Below, piece after piece: positions 19,889 to 30,830 of a stretch of 64,000 bases of DNA. Where the stretch lies: NCBI GenBank assembly GCA_036867785.1, contig CP145409.1, positions 1,798,001 to 1,862,000 of the forward strand. Direction: 5' to 3'. Position 1 is the stretch's first letter, and each line of letters opens with the position of its first letter. Below the pieces are notes generated by a model. It was not told where the DNA came from. It saw only the letters and a program-made list of their open reading frames with translations, and did no database searches. Position numbers and translations under genes: made by a program. This stretch comes from Plasmodiophora brassicae (taxonomy: Eukaryota; Endomyxa: Phytomyxea; Phytomyxea; Plasmodiophorida).

Positions 19889-20857
19889 ATGTCGTCGTTC
19901 GACGACATACTACGCGCTGCCCGACAGGCACGGTCCAGGCTGAGTCCCAGCCAGGTCAGCACGTACGAGGAGCGCGTCTGCTCGCGAATCGACTTGCTGC
20001 AGCATGTCCTCGTTCGAACAGGGGACGGCAACTTGCAATTCGCCGACGACATGAGGGAGACGGCCCGCCAGGCGGTCGAACAGATCGCACGCGTCTCCGA
20101 CCTCGACGATCCGGTGGCGGCGGCCGACTACGGCCTGCTCCTTGTGCATCTGCTTCTGCAGGCTCAGTCCGATCGCAACCTTCACGGGACGGGCGCCCTG
20201 GGGTGCGTTCGTGAACAGCTTGACTGGACGACGACAATGCCATCAACACCACCACCGCCACCACCGCCTCGAGAACCTGTTGCCCGGGCTCGTCCCCCTG
20301 CAATACGAACTGTTGCCGTCCCAACGCCGGCTCAGGCGGAGACGACCCTCTCGACAGGGCGGTCCACGACGGACGCAGACGAACTGGCGGCGATTCGCGT
20401 TATTCTTGAGCGCATGCAACGACAACAGGATGCCATACTTGCCCGGATCGATCAGCTGTCCGCGACGAACAGACTCGCCCAGCCAGACGTAGCAACAAGC
20501 GCGCCAGTTGTAAAGGACGACGACGACACGGTGCCCGAGAAGCACTCCGATCTCGATATCGAGGCGCCGCAGGACCATACCGATTGCGCTTGCGAGACAA
20601 TAGGCGGCAGCTTGGCTCGGGAATGGCCCGACTGCTGCGACGCCGAGCGCGATGACTGGCACAGGTTCGAGCATCGCGTCGGCCAGGCGCACCGCACCTT
20701 CTGCGACTACGTCGACACGCGCGCCCGCACCCTGCAACGACGCGGCATCTGCGACCTGTGCGACCTGGAGCGCTGGCGATCCGTCGACAGCCGCCCCACG
20801 CTGCACGACGGCGGCTGGGGGCCGTACCCCTCGTCGTCGTACTACGCCTGCCTCTAG
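19889..20857 (+). CDS. hypothetical protein with proline run and Cys/His-rich tail
   Basis: 322 residues, no family recognised. A helical N-terminal third (FDDILRAARQARSRL, MRETARQAVEQIARV) leads to a proline-rich linker, a coiled segment (LAAIRVILERMQRQQDAILARIDQL) and an acidic stretch. The tail is rich in Cys, His and Trp (CDAERDDWHRFEHRV, ICDLCDLERWR), which may bind metal. Met 19889 is the first ATG. It sits 85 bp after the succinyl-CoA ligase stop, on the same strand. It looks coding because the tail composition is not what GC bias alone gives. Confidence 0.6.
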   Translation: MSSFDDILRAARQARSRLSPSQVSTYEERVCSRIDLLQHVLVRTGDGNLQFADDMRETARQAVEQIARVSDLDDPVAAADYGLLLVHLLLQAQSDRNLHGTGALGCVREQLDWTTTMPSTPPPPPPPREPVARARPPAIRTVAVPTPAQAETTLSTGRSTTDADELAAIRVILERMQRQQDAILARIDQLSATNRLAQPDVATSAPVVKDDDDTVPEKHSDLDIEAPQDHTDCACETIGGSLAREWPDCCDAERDDWHRFEHRVGQAHRTFCDYVDTRARTLQRRGICDLCDLERWRSVDSRPTLHDGGWGPYPSSSYYACL

Positions 20858-21039
20858 CAAACTCAATACATGTGGCGAATGAGTAGGTCAAATCGTGGGT
20901 GCGGGGGGTGTGGGTCAGCAGTCGGCACGCCGCTGCCGCAGTGTTGCCCCGCCAGTGGGAGCTACATCTCGTGCCTGCCACGGAGAAACGGGTGCAGCTC
21001 TGACGGGGTCGCCCGCCCGTCGCCATTTCATTCGGCTAA

Positions 21040-24000
21040 ATGGACGGCGCCCTGCGGCGGTCGTCCCGGGCGGTCAGGGCGCACGTGGGGCGGGCGTCGA
21101 CGCATGCGCATCGGAGCGCGGGCCATGCGGCGCCGAGGACGCTGGCCGCGCTGACGATGTCGGATGTGAACGACGTGGTCGTTGCGGTGGCGCGGCACCC
21201 GCGATCGCTGGACCGACTCGTCGATGTGGATCGCCAGCTCGACGGGTTGCTGCATCTGGGAGGCGACCTGCGTCGCCTGCCGCATATCGCATCGCTCCTC
21301 TCCAAATTGTGCACCGTGCGCAACAGTACGTAACAGGCGACGGCAACGCATCGTGGCCGGACCTCATCGGCGTGCCCCGTTCCTCAGATCACGTCAACGT
21401 GTCAAGCATGGTGACGCGAATATGTCAGGCGGCCGCTAATCACGTTGCTGATTACGATAGCAAGAGTCTGGCGATGATGGCAACGGCCGCTGCGCGCGCC
21501 TGTCCGTCGCTGCCTGGTCTCGTCGAACAGTTCGCCAGGCAGGTCGCCCACCAATCTGCCTCCTCACTGGGCTCCCAGGCTTTGTCGAACTCGATCCACG
21601 CCCTGGCGAAATGCAACGCCCGGGATGATGCCCTGTGGAGGGCACTCGCGGGACTCGTCTGTCAGATGTGCGAATCGTTCAAGGCGCAGGAAATCGCGAA
21701 TACGGCATGGGCGTTCGCAACAGTAGGAATCCGGGACGATGCGTTGTTTGAATGCCTGTCTCGTCGGGCTCTCCAAGTTGGCAGCGAGTTCACATCCCAA
21801 GGCATATCAACGACGGCGTGGGCGTTCGCGACATCGGGTATCAAGAACGACGCGCTGTTCAGCAAGTTCTCCGCGCTCGCTCGAGATCTGGTCGGCGGTT
21901 TCAACCAGCAACAGGTTGCCAATACGGCGTGGGCGTTCGCGACGTTGGGCATCAAGGATGACGTTCTGTTCGACGAGCTATCCCGAAGGGCGATCGGGGC
22001 AACCGCGGAGTTCACCGCCCAAGCAATTGCCAACACGGCATGGGCATTTGCCACGTTGGCAATCAAGGACGATGCCCTGTTCAAGGCTCTTTCAACCCGG
22101 GCGTTCGACGTCGCCCGTGATTTCACGGCGCAAGGCGTTGCGAATTTGGCTTGGGCGTTCGCATCGGCGGACTTCAGGGACGACGATTTGTTCTTCTTGC
22201 TGTCGAGTCGCGCGAGACATGTCTGCCGTCAATTCATCGATAAGGGCATCGCGAACACGGCATGGGCGTTCGCCAAGCTGGGCATCAAAGACGACATGCT
22301 GTTCAGCGCCCTGTCCCGCCGGGCACAGGACCTGGCGCATGTGTTCTGCTCGCAGAACATCGCCAACACCGCTTGGTCGTTCGCAACGCTAAAGATCAGG
22401 GACGACGCACTCTTCAGCAAGTTCGCAACGCGTTTCCAGGAGGTCTTACCGACGACCAATGTGCAAGAGGTTGCGAATACGGCCTGGGCGTTTGCTACGC
22501 TGGGGATCAACGATGGCGTCCTATTCCACGGCCTGTCGGGACGGGCACGTCAGCTGTTACCCGAGTTCAACTCGCAGGCCATCGCCAACCTGTCGTGGGC
22601 GTTCGCGACAATGGCGATTAGGGATGAGGCACTGTTCGACGACCTAGGACGCCGTGCACGAGAAATCCTACCCACGTTCAGCGCGCAGGGCGTCTCCAAC
22701 ACGGCCTGGGCATATGCCACGTTGAATATCAAGGACGTCCCTTTGTTCAATGACCTTTCACAACGGGCACAAGAGATCGTTCGGGAATTCGGCCCGCAGA
22801 ACGTTGCCAATACGGCCTGGGCGTTCGCCCGGTTGAAGTTCAAGGACGACTCCCTGTTCAGTCGCTTCCGAATTCGGGCGCACGACGTGATCAACGATTT
22901 CAAGGGGCAAGAAGTTGCCAACACGGCGTGGGCGTTCGCCAAGCTGACCCTGAAAGACGATGCGCTGTTCCATGATTTCTCACGGCGGGCGCAGGCCGTC
23001 ATCCAGGACCTGAACGCGCAAGAGACCACCAACATGGCGTGGGCGTTCGCCGCACTGGACATCCAGGACCTGACGTTGCTCGACGCGCTCGTCCGTCGCG
23101 CCAACGAATTGATCGACAGCTTCAAGGCCCAGGAGGTCGCCAACATGTCGTGGGCGTTCGCAAAGCTGACCGTGAAGGCTCTGCCGGACCACAGCCTGTT
23201 CAGCAGCCTGTCGCGGCGCGCCCAGGAGGTTTTCCAGCAGATGAAAGCGCAAGAGGTCTCGAATACGGCATGGGCGTTCGCATCCTCCGACATCATCGAC
23301 GATGCCCTGTTCAATGTCCTGTCGCAACGCGCCCAGGTGCTCAGCGACGAGTTCACCGCACAGGCAGTGGCCAACACGATCTGGGCATTCGCAACGGTTT
23401 CCATCGTCAACGACAAAAAGCTGTTCGATGCCATGTGCCGACGCGCGGTCGACGTTATGCACGATTTCTCTACGCAAGAGGTCGCCAACATGGCATGGGC
23501 GTTCGCCGTCATGGAGGTTCCGGCCGACGACGCCGTAACGCGATCACTGCTGCTTCGGGCGATCCAACTCGCCGACCAGCTCAGCGTTGTCGAACAACGC
23601 CAAATGCACCAATGGCGACTCGCTGTTGGTGTCGATCGCCTGGACAAGATTGCAGCCGACCTTGACGTTGCCGACAGTGATATGTTTTCCAACTGGGCGC
23701 TGTCCCTGCGTGAGGCACCCCTGAATGCATCGTTGCTCGAGGACGACGTCTTCGCCAGCCTGCAACGTGCCGACCTGCAGCGCAACTGGATTTGCCCGGA
23801 AACCTGCTACTCCATCGATATGGCCTGCCCTGAGCACCGGCTGGCCATCGAGGTCAATGGCCCGTCGCACTTCGTCGTGTCCGGTCAGCGCCAGCGCCTA
23901 AACGGCTCATCCATCCTCAAGCGAAGCCTGCTGAAACAGTACGGGTGGACCGTTGTCGATGTCAACTACTACGACTGGGATACATTGCAGACCGACGTGG

Positions 24001-24059
24001 ACAAACGCCAGTTCCTCGTGTCTGCGCTTGAACAAGCAGTACCCGCCGTCTTCAACTAA
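21040..24059 (+). CDS. RAP-domain protein with about 17 helical repeats
   Basis: Probably an organellar RNA-binding protein for rRNA or transcript processing. Exons 21040-21325 and 21388-24059 give 985 residues. The N-terminus is Arg-rich and almost free of acidic residues, like a mitochondrial presequence; Met 21157 is the other likely start. From about residue 185, some 17 units of 37 residues repeat around the core ANTAWAFATLGIKDDALF, as in OPR/HPR helical-repeat proteins. The C-terminus is a RAP domain (RLAIEVNGPSHF, LLKQYGWTVVDVNYYDW). The ORF extends 5' of the intron in another frame, but the 62-nt intron with a GTACGT donor joins a better N-terminus. Repeats vary in residues, so they are not freshly duplicated. 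Confidence 0.9.
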
Positions 24060-24099
24060 ACTGTCTTACGCGTAAGCAGGCTACATTTGTTTTGAGTCG

Positions 24100-26061
24100 C
24101 TATGATCTTGGTGCAGGAACGGCCGGCGATGGCAAGTACCGGTACGCCTTCTGAGGCAGCGTCGTACTGCGCCGGTCCATCCGTTGCAGGTGAAGCTCGG
24201 TCTGCTTGCCAACGACGACATCGATCAGGTCGAACCCATCGCCAATGACGATCTGCTTGGACAATGGCGTTCTTCGCGGACGACGATGACGAAGTCGACG
24301 AGTGGCGCCAACGACCCGCTCGCGAATCGTCATCAACGCGCGCCGCGTCTGCCTGACCTGAGCCTCCAGTCGACTGAGCATTGTGGTCGGCAACGAAGGC
24401 TCGGGCTCCTGAACGGCCACCTTCCGCCGACGCAGTTGCCGATGATGATGGTGGTGGACCACGCGAGGTTTCGTATCGACGGGCTGGTTCTGCTGGCGGG
24501 CGACAAGGTCGGCTATGGTGACCGTGCACTCCTGGACGGCCATCGTGATCTTCTGGAGCGTGTCCTTCGTCATCTCTGCTGCGCTCTGCACGGTAGCCGC
24601 CAGTGCCGATGAGTCGTGAGGCGGTTCCCCTGAAGTGGACATCTCCATGATGTTCTCGTGCGCGTGTCGCTCACGGTCCCGCTCCCGAAGATCATCGATC
24701 TCTTTACGAATCGCCGCCGTCTGCGCCCGTAGCTCATCGCGAAGCTCGATGAGCGCCGTGTTCGCGTTTGGTGGGGTTGACGATATGTTCAGCGCTGCCA
24801 TGTGATCCAGCAGATTGTTCAAGCGCGTCGCCAGCATCATGTCGCTGATGCTCGGCGGGGCCTGCACGACCTGGACCGGAGGAAACGACGTCGGCGGCGG
24901 CGACGGGTGCGCAAGCGTCTGCTCGCGAACGTGTGTGGCGAATTTCCCGATCTGATGCACTCGCTTGTCGCAGGCCTGGCAATGGGATTTCGCGCAGGAC
25001 GCGCACGGGATCGTGGCACGCTCCACCTCACAGTTGGCGCACTGATCCCCAGCGACGACCATCGGCACCCGATCGTGCGCCCTGAACTTCGGAGCGGCAT
25101 GCATGCGCTGATCGCAGGACGCGCACAACGGCATATCGCAGGTGCGGCATTGAATGCTTGGGGGCGCTCTCTCACAGTTCCTGCAGGGCAATGATCCGGT
25201 CGTTGCTGCTGGTGACGGTGCTGGCGCTGGTGCCTTTAACGGTGCTGCTGCTGATGATGATGTTGGTGATGATGACGGTGCCTTTAACGGTGTTGGTGCG
25301 GGTGCGGGTGCGGGTGTCTTTAACGGTGAGGGTGCGAGTGCTGATGCTGATGGTAGTGCAGCTGGCGCCGCTGAGGGTGATGCTCGCATGTGGGTCCTGA
25401 ATTTGGCAGTTTGATGGAGGCGCGTGTCGCAAGCGTTGCAGTACAGCTTCTTGCATTCCTTGCAGGAGGTGATTCCAGGTTGCATCTCACAGTTGTCGCA
25501 GACGGTAGACGAAGAAGAAGGTCGGTTGACGGGTGGCGAAGCGACGGTCAGAGGCGTCTTCTTCACCGGTGCCCGTTTGTGCGACTGGAATTTCGTCATC
25601 CGGTGCAGGCGTGTATCGCATCCGGTACACAGCGTCTGTGCACAATCGTCGCATCGGACGGCTGCACTCGACACCTGACAGTTGTTGCATGTCGTGGAAT
25701 CGGTCGAAGCAGGCGATGATGACTGGGGCTTGGGGTCCGCTGGCGACAGCGACGGCGGTCTAGACGACGTCGATGCAATTGGCTGACGCGTGTGCGATAT
25801 GAAACGGGATATACGATGCAAGCGCGAATCGCATTCGTCGCACAATGGTTTGTTGCATTCCGGGCAGTCGATGGTGGCCGGCGACACCTGGCAGTTCTGG
25901 CAGCTGGGCGTTGACGGTTCCGCGAACGGCGACAGCGCGTGGCCCTGCCGGGATTTCGTCCTGTGTACGCCCGCGGAACAGTCGGCGCAGAACGCTTTGC
26001 CGCATTCCCGGCAGCTGATCGTGGCGGGATCGCCCTCACAGTTCGCGCACAGCGCCGGCAT
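24100..26061 (-). CDS. protein with six B-box-like zinc fingers
   Basis: 653 residues from Met 26061 (a Met six codons upstream is also possible). Six B-box-type fingers, each about 38 residues with C-x2-C ... C-x2-C ... C-x2-C ... H, stand in the first 390 residues, for example CANCEGDPATISCRECGKAF and CDNCEMQPGITSCKEC. A Pro/Ala/Ser linker made of short repeated units (DNA 25200-25380) separates fingers four and five. A coiled coil follows (LRDELRAQTAAIRKEIDDLRERD), then a His run and a basic Arg-rich tail. B-boxes usually mediate protein contacts next to RING or coiled-coil parts; here no RING is visible. It is convergent with the RAP gene and divergent from the PH gene. Confidence 0.85.
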   Translation of the reverse strand: MPALCANCEGDPATISCRECGKAFCADCSAGVHRTKSRQGHALSPFAEPSTPSCQNCQVSPATIDCPECNKPLCDECDSRLHRISRFISHTRQPIASTSSRPPSLSPADPKPQSSSPASTDSTTCNNCQVSSAAVRCDDCAQTLCTGCDTRLHRMTKFQSHKRAPVKKTPLTVASPPVNRPSSSSTVCDNCEMQPGITSCKECKKLYCNACDTRLHQTAKFRTHMRASPSAAPAALPSASALAPSPLKTPAPAPAPTPLKAPSSSPTSSSAAAPLKAPAPAPSPAATTGSLPCRNCERAPPSIQCRTCDMPLCASCDQRMHAAPKFRAHDRVPMVVAGDQCANCEVERATIPCASCAKSHCQACDKRVHQIGKFATHVREQTLAHPSPPPTSFPPVQVVQAPPSISDMMLATRLNNLLDHMAALNISSTPPNANTALIELRDELRAQTAAIRKEIDDLRERDRERHAHENIMEMSTSGEPPHDSSALAATVQSAAEMTKDTLQKITMAVQECTVTIADLVARQQNQPVDTKPRVVHHHHHRQLRRRKVAVQEPEPSLPTTMLSRLEAQVRQTRRALMTIRERVVGATRRLRHRRPRRTPLSKQIVIGDGFDLIDVVVGKQTELHLQRMDRRSTTLPQKAYRYLPSPAVPAPRS

Positions 26062-26079
26062 CGTTAACTGTGTGCACAC

Positions 26080-26564
26080 CCCCCTCCCCCCTCATCTGGG
26101 TACGGTACCCCGGTCGAACCTGGCATCAGCGCTAGACTGCAACCAACAAGAGATCCCCCCGGCCTGACGGGTCGAGATAACCTCGGTATCATATGAAACC
26201 GACGATAAATGTTCGAGCAGGTCGACGGCGCTGGACTCTGTGCCAGTACTGGGTAGGCGCCTTGAGTCAGTATTTACATTCGAAGCCCTCAGGCAGGCTG
26301 TATTTGCTCTGCCACCGTTCGTTTGGACGCACGCCAAATAGGGGTGGTTGGTGGGAGCACATAGCACGCCAGGCAGGTGACAGCAGTCCAAGCGACAGAC
26401 GTTGGCTGCGCCCTTGTGGACTTCGACCGCTTCTCGACGACCCCTGTCATGCGGGAGATTGTCGCCGCACGACAATGGGGGCAGGTCCACAAATAGCGCT
26501 TGATGGTACTAAATCCGGGGTACGACGTTCGTTGCGGGAGTGACAGTGTGTCTGAGGGTCGATC
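26080..26564. promoter_or_regulatory. divergent intergenic region between B-box and PH genes
   Basis: 485 bp between two gene starts pointing away from each other, so it must hold two promoters. A C-run (CCCCCCTCCCCCC) lies next to the B-box gene start. I see no clear TATA box, no recognisable gene and no strong repeat. Confidence 0.45.
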
Positions 26565-28247
26565 ATGGCGCCTGGCGAGCTGCTGATGGAGCCGACACGG
26601 GCGACGCTGGTCGCCAACCCTGCGCCTGCCGACGGTGAGCGTCACAGGCGGACCACAATGCTGAGCGCGTTCCTGTCCAGGCGCAACACCGGCTCGCAGC
26701 AGCAGCAGCAACGCCGACCTTCCACTGTCAACTGGCAGACCTCGACGTCGCCGGCCGCGCCCGTTTCATCTGCACCCGCATCTGCTGGCATCCTACTCTC
26801 CACCCAGGTCACCTGCAAAGGTCTACCACTTCTGCCATCGCTCCTCTACCTACTTACAACCAATGCCAGATGCATCTGTGCTGTTGACGGTCACTGAACG
26901 TGCCGTCGTGGAATCGCCCGGAAAGTCCAGGCCGTTCGTCGACGTGTATGCTGTTGCGCGCGACCCGTCCGATGCGAATGTCGTCACCGTGCACTGGATT
27001 AAGAGCAGCGCCGGTGGCGTTGGAGCCAAGGTCGCATCCCATTATCTCGTCCATGCTGCCTTGTATCGCCCGTACTGATGCACGACGTTCGACAGGTCAA
27101 GATTGTCGGCGTGCGCGATTACGTTTCGGTGCGACGTTACCGGTGCGCGTCATCGGAGGACTGCGACAACGTGATGGTCGCGCTGGAGTGTCTCGTTCGT
27201 CGCGCCTGGCAATCGCTGTGCGAATCGTCGATCATGCCTGCGCCGGAGATCTACCAAGCGCATGCATTCGTCGACAAGCTGAACCGGAAAGGCGTTCTCC
27301 AGAACCGGGTGCTGGCGGTGTCTAACGAATGGGTTTACAACCTCGAATGCGGCTATGGTCCCGTGACGATCAAGAACGCCAAGGTACCGTGCTCCGATGG
27401 TTTTGACTTGCCTGGCCAGTGCTCAGCGATTGGTTTGCCAGTGGGCAGTCCCGATCAAAGCGATCGTCGAGCTGAGCGTGTCTAGGCACAACCGGATGCC
27501 ATTGCTGGCCATGACGATGGATCCGGCAGCCATGGGTGCCGCTGCCGACAAGACCCGGGCCCTGGGTGGCGAGCACGCCCCGAAATCGCAGCACCAGTTC
27601 TGCTTCTACTCGATGGCGCTCCTGGAGAATTTCATCACTGTTATACGAACGCTGTCCTTTGCGTCCAATCATACGGGGCTAAAGGTCGTCGTCTCTGACG
27701 ACGCCAAGGTACTCGTCGTTACTGCTGCGGGAACGTATATCGTCGTCGCTGACATCAATGGCGGTATCGTCAGAGGCGAGAATCTGTTTCTCCTGAGCGT
27801 TCAACGTCGGTGGCCGGCAATCATGCCATGCAAGGGTTCCTTCTAAAGCACCGCAAGAACAAGAAAGGTGGGTTGGTGTGCGGAACGTCCCATGCATTGC
27901 ATGCTGATCGTGTCGACAGGGAAGCCTCACCGACGGTTCGTCCGGGTAAACACGGGCGATGGAACAATTGCCTGGTCTGAATCGGAACTGGCGAGCAAGG
28001 TGCTGCACGGTAACGTATGCCACAGATGCCACCGCCGCCCTCGTAGTGATTCGAGCGTGCGACAGGTAAAATTCTGTCGTTCGAGGAAAGCCGTGCCGCC
28101 GGTGATGCGCCGTTCTCGTTCGCCGTGCGCACGGACGCCAAGGTGCTGTTCTTCGTCGCCGAGTCGGAAGGGGACTACACGGCCTGGTGCACAGCGTTCC
28201 GATCGATACACCGCAGGGGAAGCAATGCTGAATTAGAACCGCAATAG
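26565..28247 (+). CDS. PH-domain protein with a second PH/TH1-like region
   Basis: Seven exons (26565-26820, 26870-27030, 27096-27383, 27442-27708, 27774-27867, 27920-28009, 28066-28247) join in phase to 445 residues. A Ser/Gln-rich start is followed by a region with NRVLAVSNEWVYNLE and PIKAIVELSVSRH, which resembles the PH-like TH1 fold of class I myosin tails. The C-terminal 100 residues are a PH domain: MQGFLLKHRKNKKG, HRRFVRVN, FSFAVRTDAKVLFFVAES and YTAWCTAFRSI with the conserved Trp. It probably binds phosphoinositides at membranes. Introns are 49-65 nt. The first two exons are less certain than the rest because no family fixes them. Confidence 0.8.
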
Positions 28248-28365
28248 ACAACGAAATCACTGGACGTCCGTCCGCTTCGTTGGCCTATCTATAAACTTCA
28301 TCCAGATTTGTCGAGTTAAGCGCAACCAGCGAAACAGTCAGGCAGCCGTGCGTAGTGTGGCAGGG

Positions 28366-30711
28366 TCATCCCAACTTGCCGTTCTCCGCTCCTTCTACAG
28401 GGCATGCAAGGAGCGTCGTACCGTCATCTTGGATAGTGGTCGTCAGTTGGACGATATTGTCCAGGTTCGTCTGGTGAACGAAGCACACCGTTACGCATTC
28501 TCCCGGCTGACCGAGAAGGACGATCCGGGCATCCCGGATCGAACAGAACCGCATCGTGCCGATTGGAATGAATTTGGCCAGTTCGCCGAGAATGCACCAC
28601 CCGTCGGCACGGACGGGGGCGACATACCACAGCGCGAGACAGTTCGGGTCAACGGTGACGGCATCGTTGAAATCATGGACCCGTACGTTCAGCACCTGTC
28701 CAGTGGATTCGCAGACCTCCCACTGGTATGCGAGCATGGGGGTGTGCGATTTGCACAGTTCGTCCTCTAGGTGGCGCTTATGAAGCTGGAACGGGCACTG
28801 CAGATACGACGACAGAACGCAGAACCAGTACGAATCGCACCCAGGAACCGCCATCCGAGCACGATACACGTGCCCGGTTGGACCGCTCCCATCTTGGAAC
28901 ACGACCTGGGTCCACCAACAATCCAGAGGGCGGAGTGGCTGGTCGACCTATGCCGGCACCATAAGACGGCGGCTCGTATTGCTGGCGGGTGCTCGTACCC
29001 GCAACAGAACTCCATCAGACCGGCACGTCCGCATGATCCTGGCTCTGCAGGAGCAGCCAATCTTGTCGGAGAACGCCACAGGGCCATTCGAGAAGGCGAG
29101 CACGGCGGCTTGAAGATCCGGGTCAGGCTCCTGTAGACCGTAGCGGTTACCGGGTTGCACCTTGGCCGACCATGCCGTATCTTTGCTAGGGCGCAGGCCC
29201 AGAGCGTCGAGGATTAGGGCAACAGGGCCGATCTGCCACTGCGTCCCAATAATGTGGTAATCGTCCGAGGCCCTCGCCTGGGAAACGCTGTCGATCTCGA
29301 GCGATTGCAGAAGATGACAGAGGTACGGCATGCAGTACTGAATCGTGATCCCATTCCTGGATGCGGCCTTGCCCATGCCAACCAGCCATTCACGAAGCGC
29401 GGGCCAATCCGTCGTGTACGCCGTTTCGAGACGCTCGACCTGCTGATCAAGCCAGTCCTGCTCGTAGACACGAAGGCCCCATTTTGTCGCTTCCTCAAAC
29501 AGGTCGTCCCAGAATCGCGGCTCGAGAGGCAAAGCCGTACGAGCGCCCACTAGGAACCGGTAGCTGTCGCGGTAGACGTTGTCAGGGGCCCAGAAACGGT
29601 TGTGCGCTACAAAATGAAGACCGAGCTTCGCGAACAGCGACGACAAGCCAGATGGCAAGACGTCTGGCCGAGCGGTCCAGTTTCGAACGCCCCCGTCGGG
29701 AACGCCGTTGAGGTCGGCGCTGAACGGGTCGCGACTTCGATAGTACCACCACGAGTCCAGCTGCATGTACCGGTACGGGATACGAGACTCGTCTGCATAC
29801 GCCTTGACCGCGAGCAGCGTCTGCTCGTAATCGCCCAAGGTTTCGTCAAACCTGCGACATCGTTACCGACGGTCAAGGCAACCATGAACGCGTTTCGACC
29901 CACTTGTGATAGTAGTAGGCGCCGTTATCAGTAGCATCTGTGAAGCAAACGGTCACATGGCGTCGACCCACGAATGATACGTCGTACAGCCAAGCGTGGT
30001 GAGGCTGATGTCCATGTCCGGGCGACGCTTCGTGCCGTAATGCGCTCGTAACGCAGATCCCCATGCGGCGACAGTGGCAGTGATTCCTGCCCGTCCGAAG
30101 ACCACAATTGTTTCCGATTGGAATCCCGCTGGCAACCCCACCAAGCTTCCAACCGGGCCATACTGGACCTCGCCGTCAGCCACCACCATGGTCGACGTCA
30201 TGAACTGGGAGAAGTTCGACACAATGGCCGTGTACCCTCGTCGTCCGTGTTCGAAGAACATCAACGGGCCGGCGCTGATCCCGGACGGCACGTCAGCGCC
30301 CTCGTTGAACCTGCCGAACGACCGCTCCTTCAGGAACCGGCCTTGGAACGCATAGAATCCTAATTCGCGCCCCTCTTGCTTCATGGGAATCGTGGGGAAC
30401 GCGCCACGAACCGCATCGACAGGAAGGTCGCCACCTGGGCACCCGTTCGGGAATTCCTGCCCGAACACGACCACGCCGCCTTCATCATACACGCGAATCG
30501 ACGTCCGATAGTACGGGTCAGTCGTTGGCTCCGGCCAATGCGACCCCGCCCATCCCGTCTCGTGCAACGTGTACGCCCCGATTGCGTCCCTCCCCGCGGA
30601 CGACCGCTCGCTAGTCGCAACCAGCGTGCCGGTCCCCGAATCGGCCGCCGCCCCAAACAGATGGGCCCTGGTGGGCCCGAACGACAGCGGCCCCGTCCCA
30701 AGCGCCACCAT
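28366..30711 (-). CDS. glycosidase-like TIM-barrel protein
   Basis: Exons 29988-30711, 29904-29937, 28999-29851 and 28366-28947 give 730 residues. The junctions rebuild a conserved block LGYATDNGAYYYHK from three exons, followed by EQTLLAVKAYADE and PYRYMQLDSWWYYRS. These recall alpha-galactosidase/raffinose-synthase-like barrels, where an Asp near the strand end is catalytic. Later motifs are FVAHNRFWAPDNVYR, YEQDWLDQQ, YCMPYLCHLLQSLE and ALSVQ-like DKIG. A C-terminal beta-rich domain follows (ILGELAKFIPI). I cannot name the GH family. No signal peptide is visible from Met 30711, so an upstream exon may be missing. Introns of 50, 52 and 51 nt. Confidence 0.75.
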
Positions 30712-30830
30712 CCCGACGCGACGACGCCACGAAAACGACCAGTGGCCCGGTCAGACGCGACCTGAATGCGGCGGCTCTGTTGCATTACGTCAACTAGCGA
30801 ACAAACAGGAACGGGGGTATTTGCCCTTCA

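Noticed and set aside
22550-23785. 411-codon minus-strand frame over the RAP repeats
   Set aside because: Its regular ANAHAVLAT pattern is only the antisense reading of the repeated WAFA units.
25158-25414. Plus-strand Gly/Ala or Val/Leu-rich frames
   Set aside because: Artefact of the repetitive Pro/Ala linker codons of the B-box gene read on the other strand.
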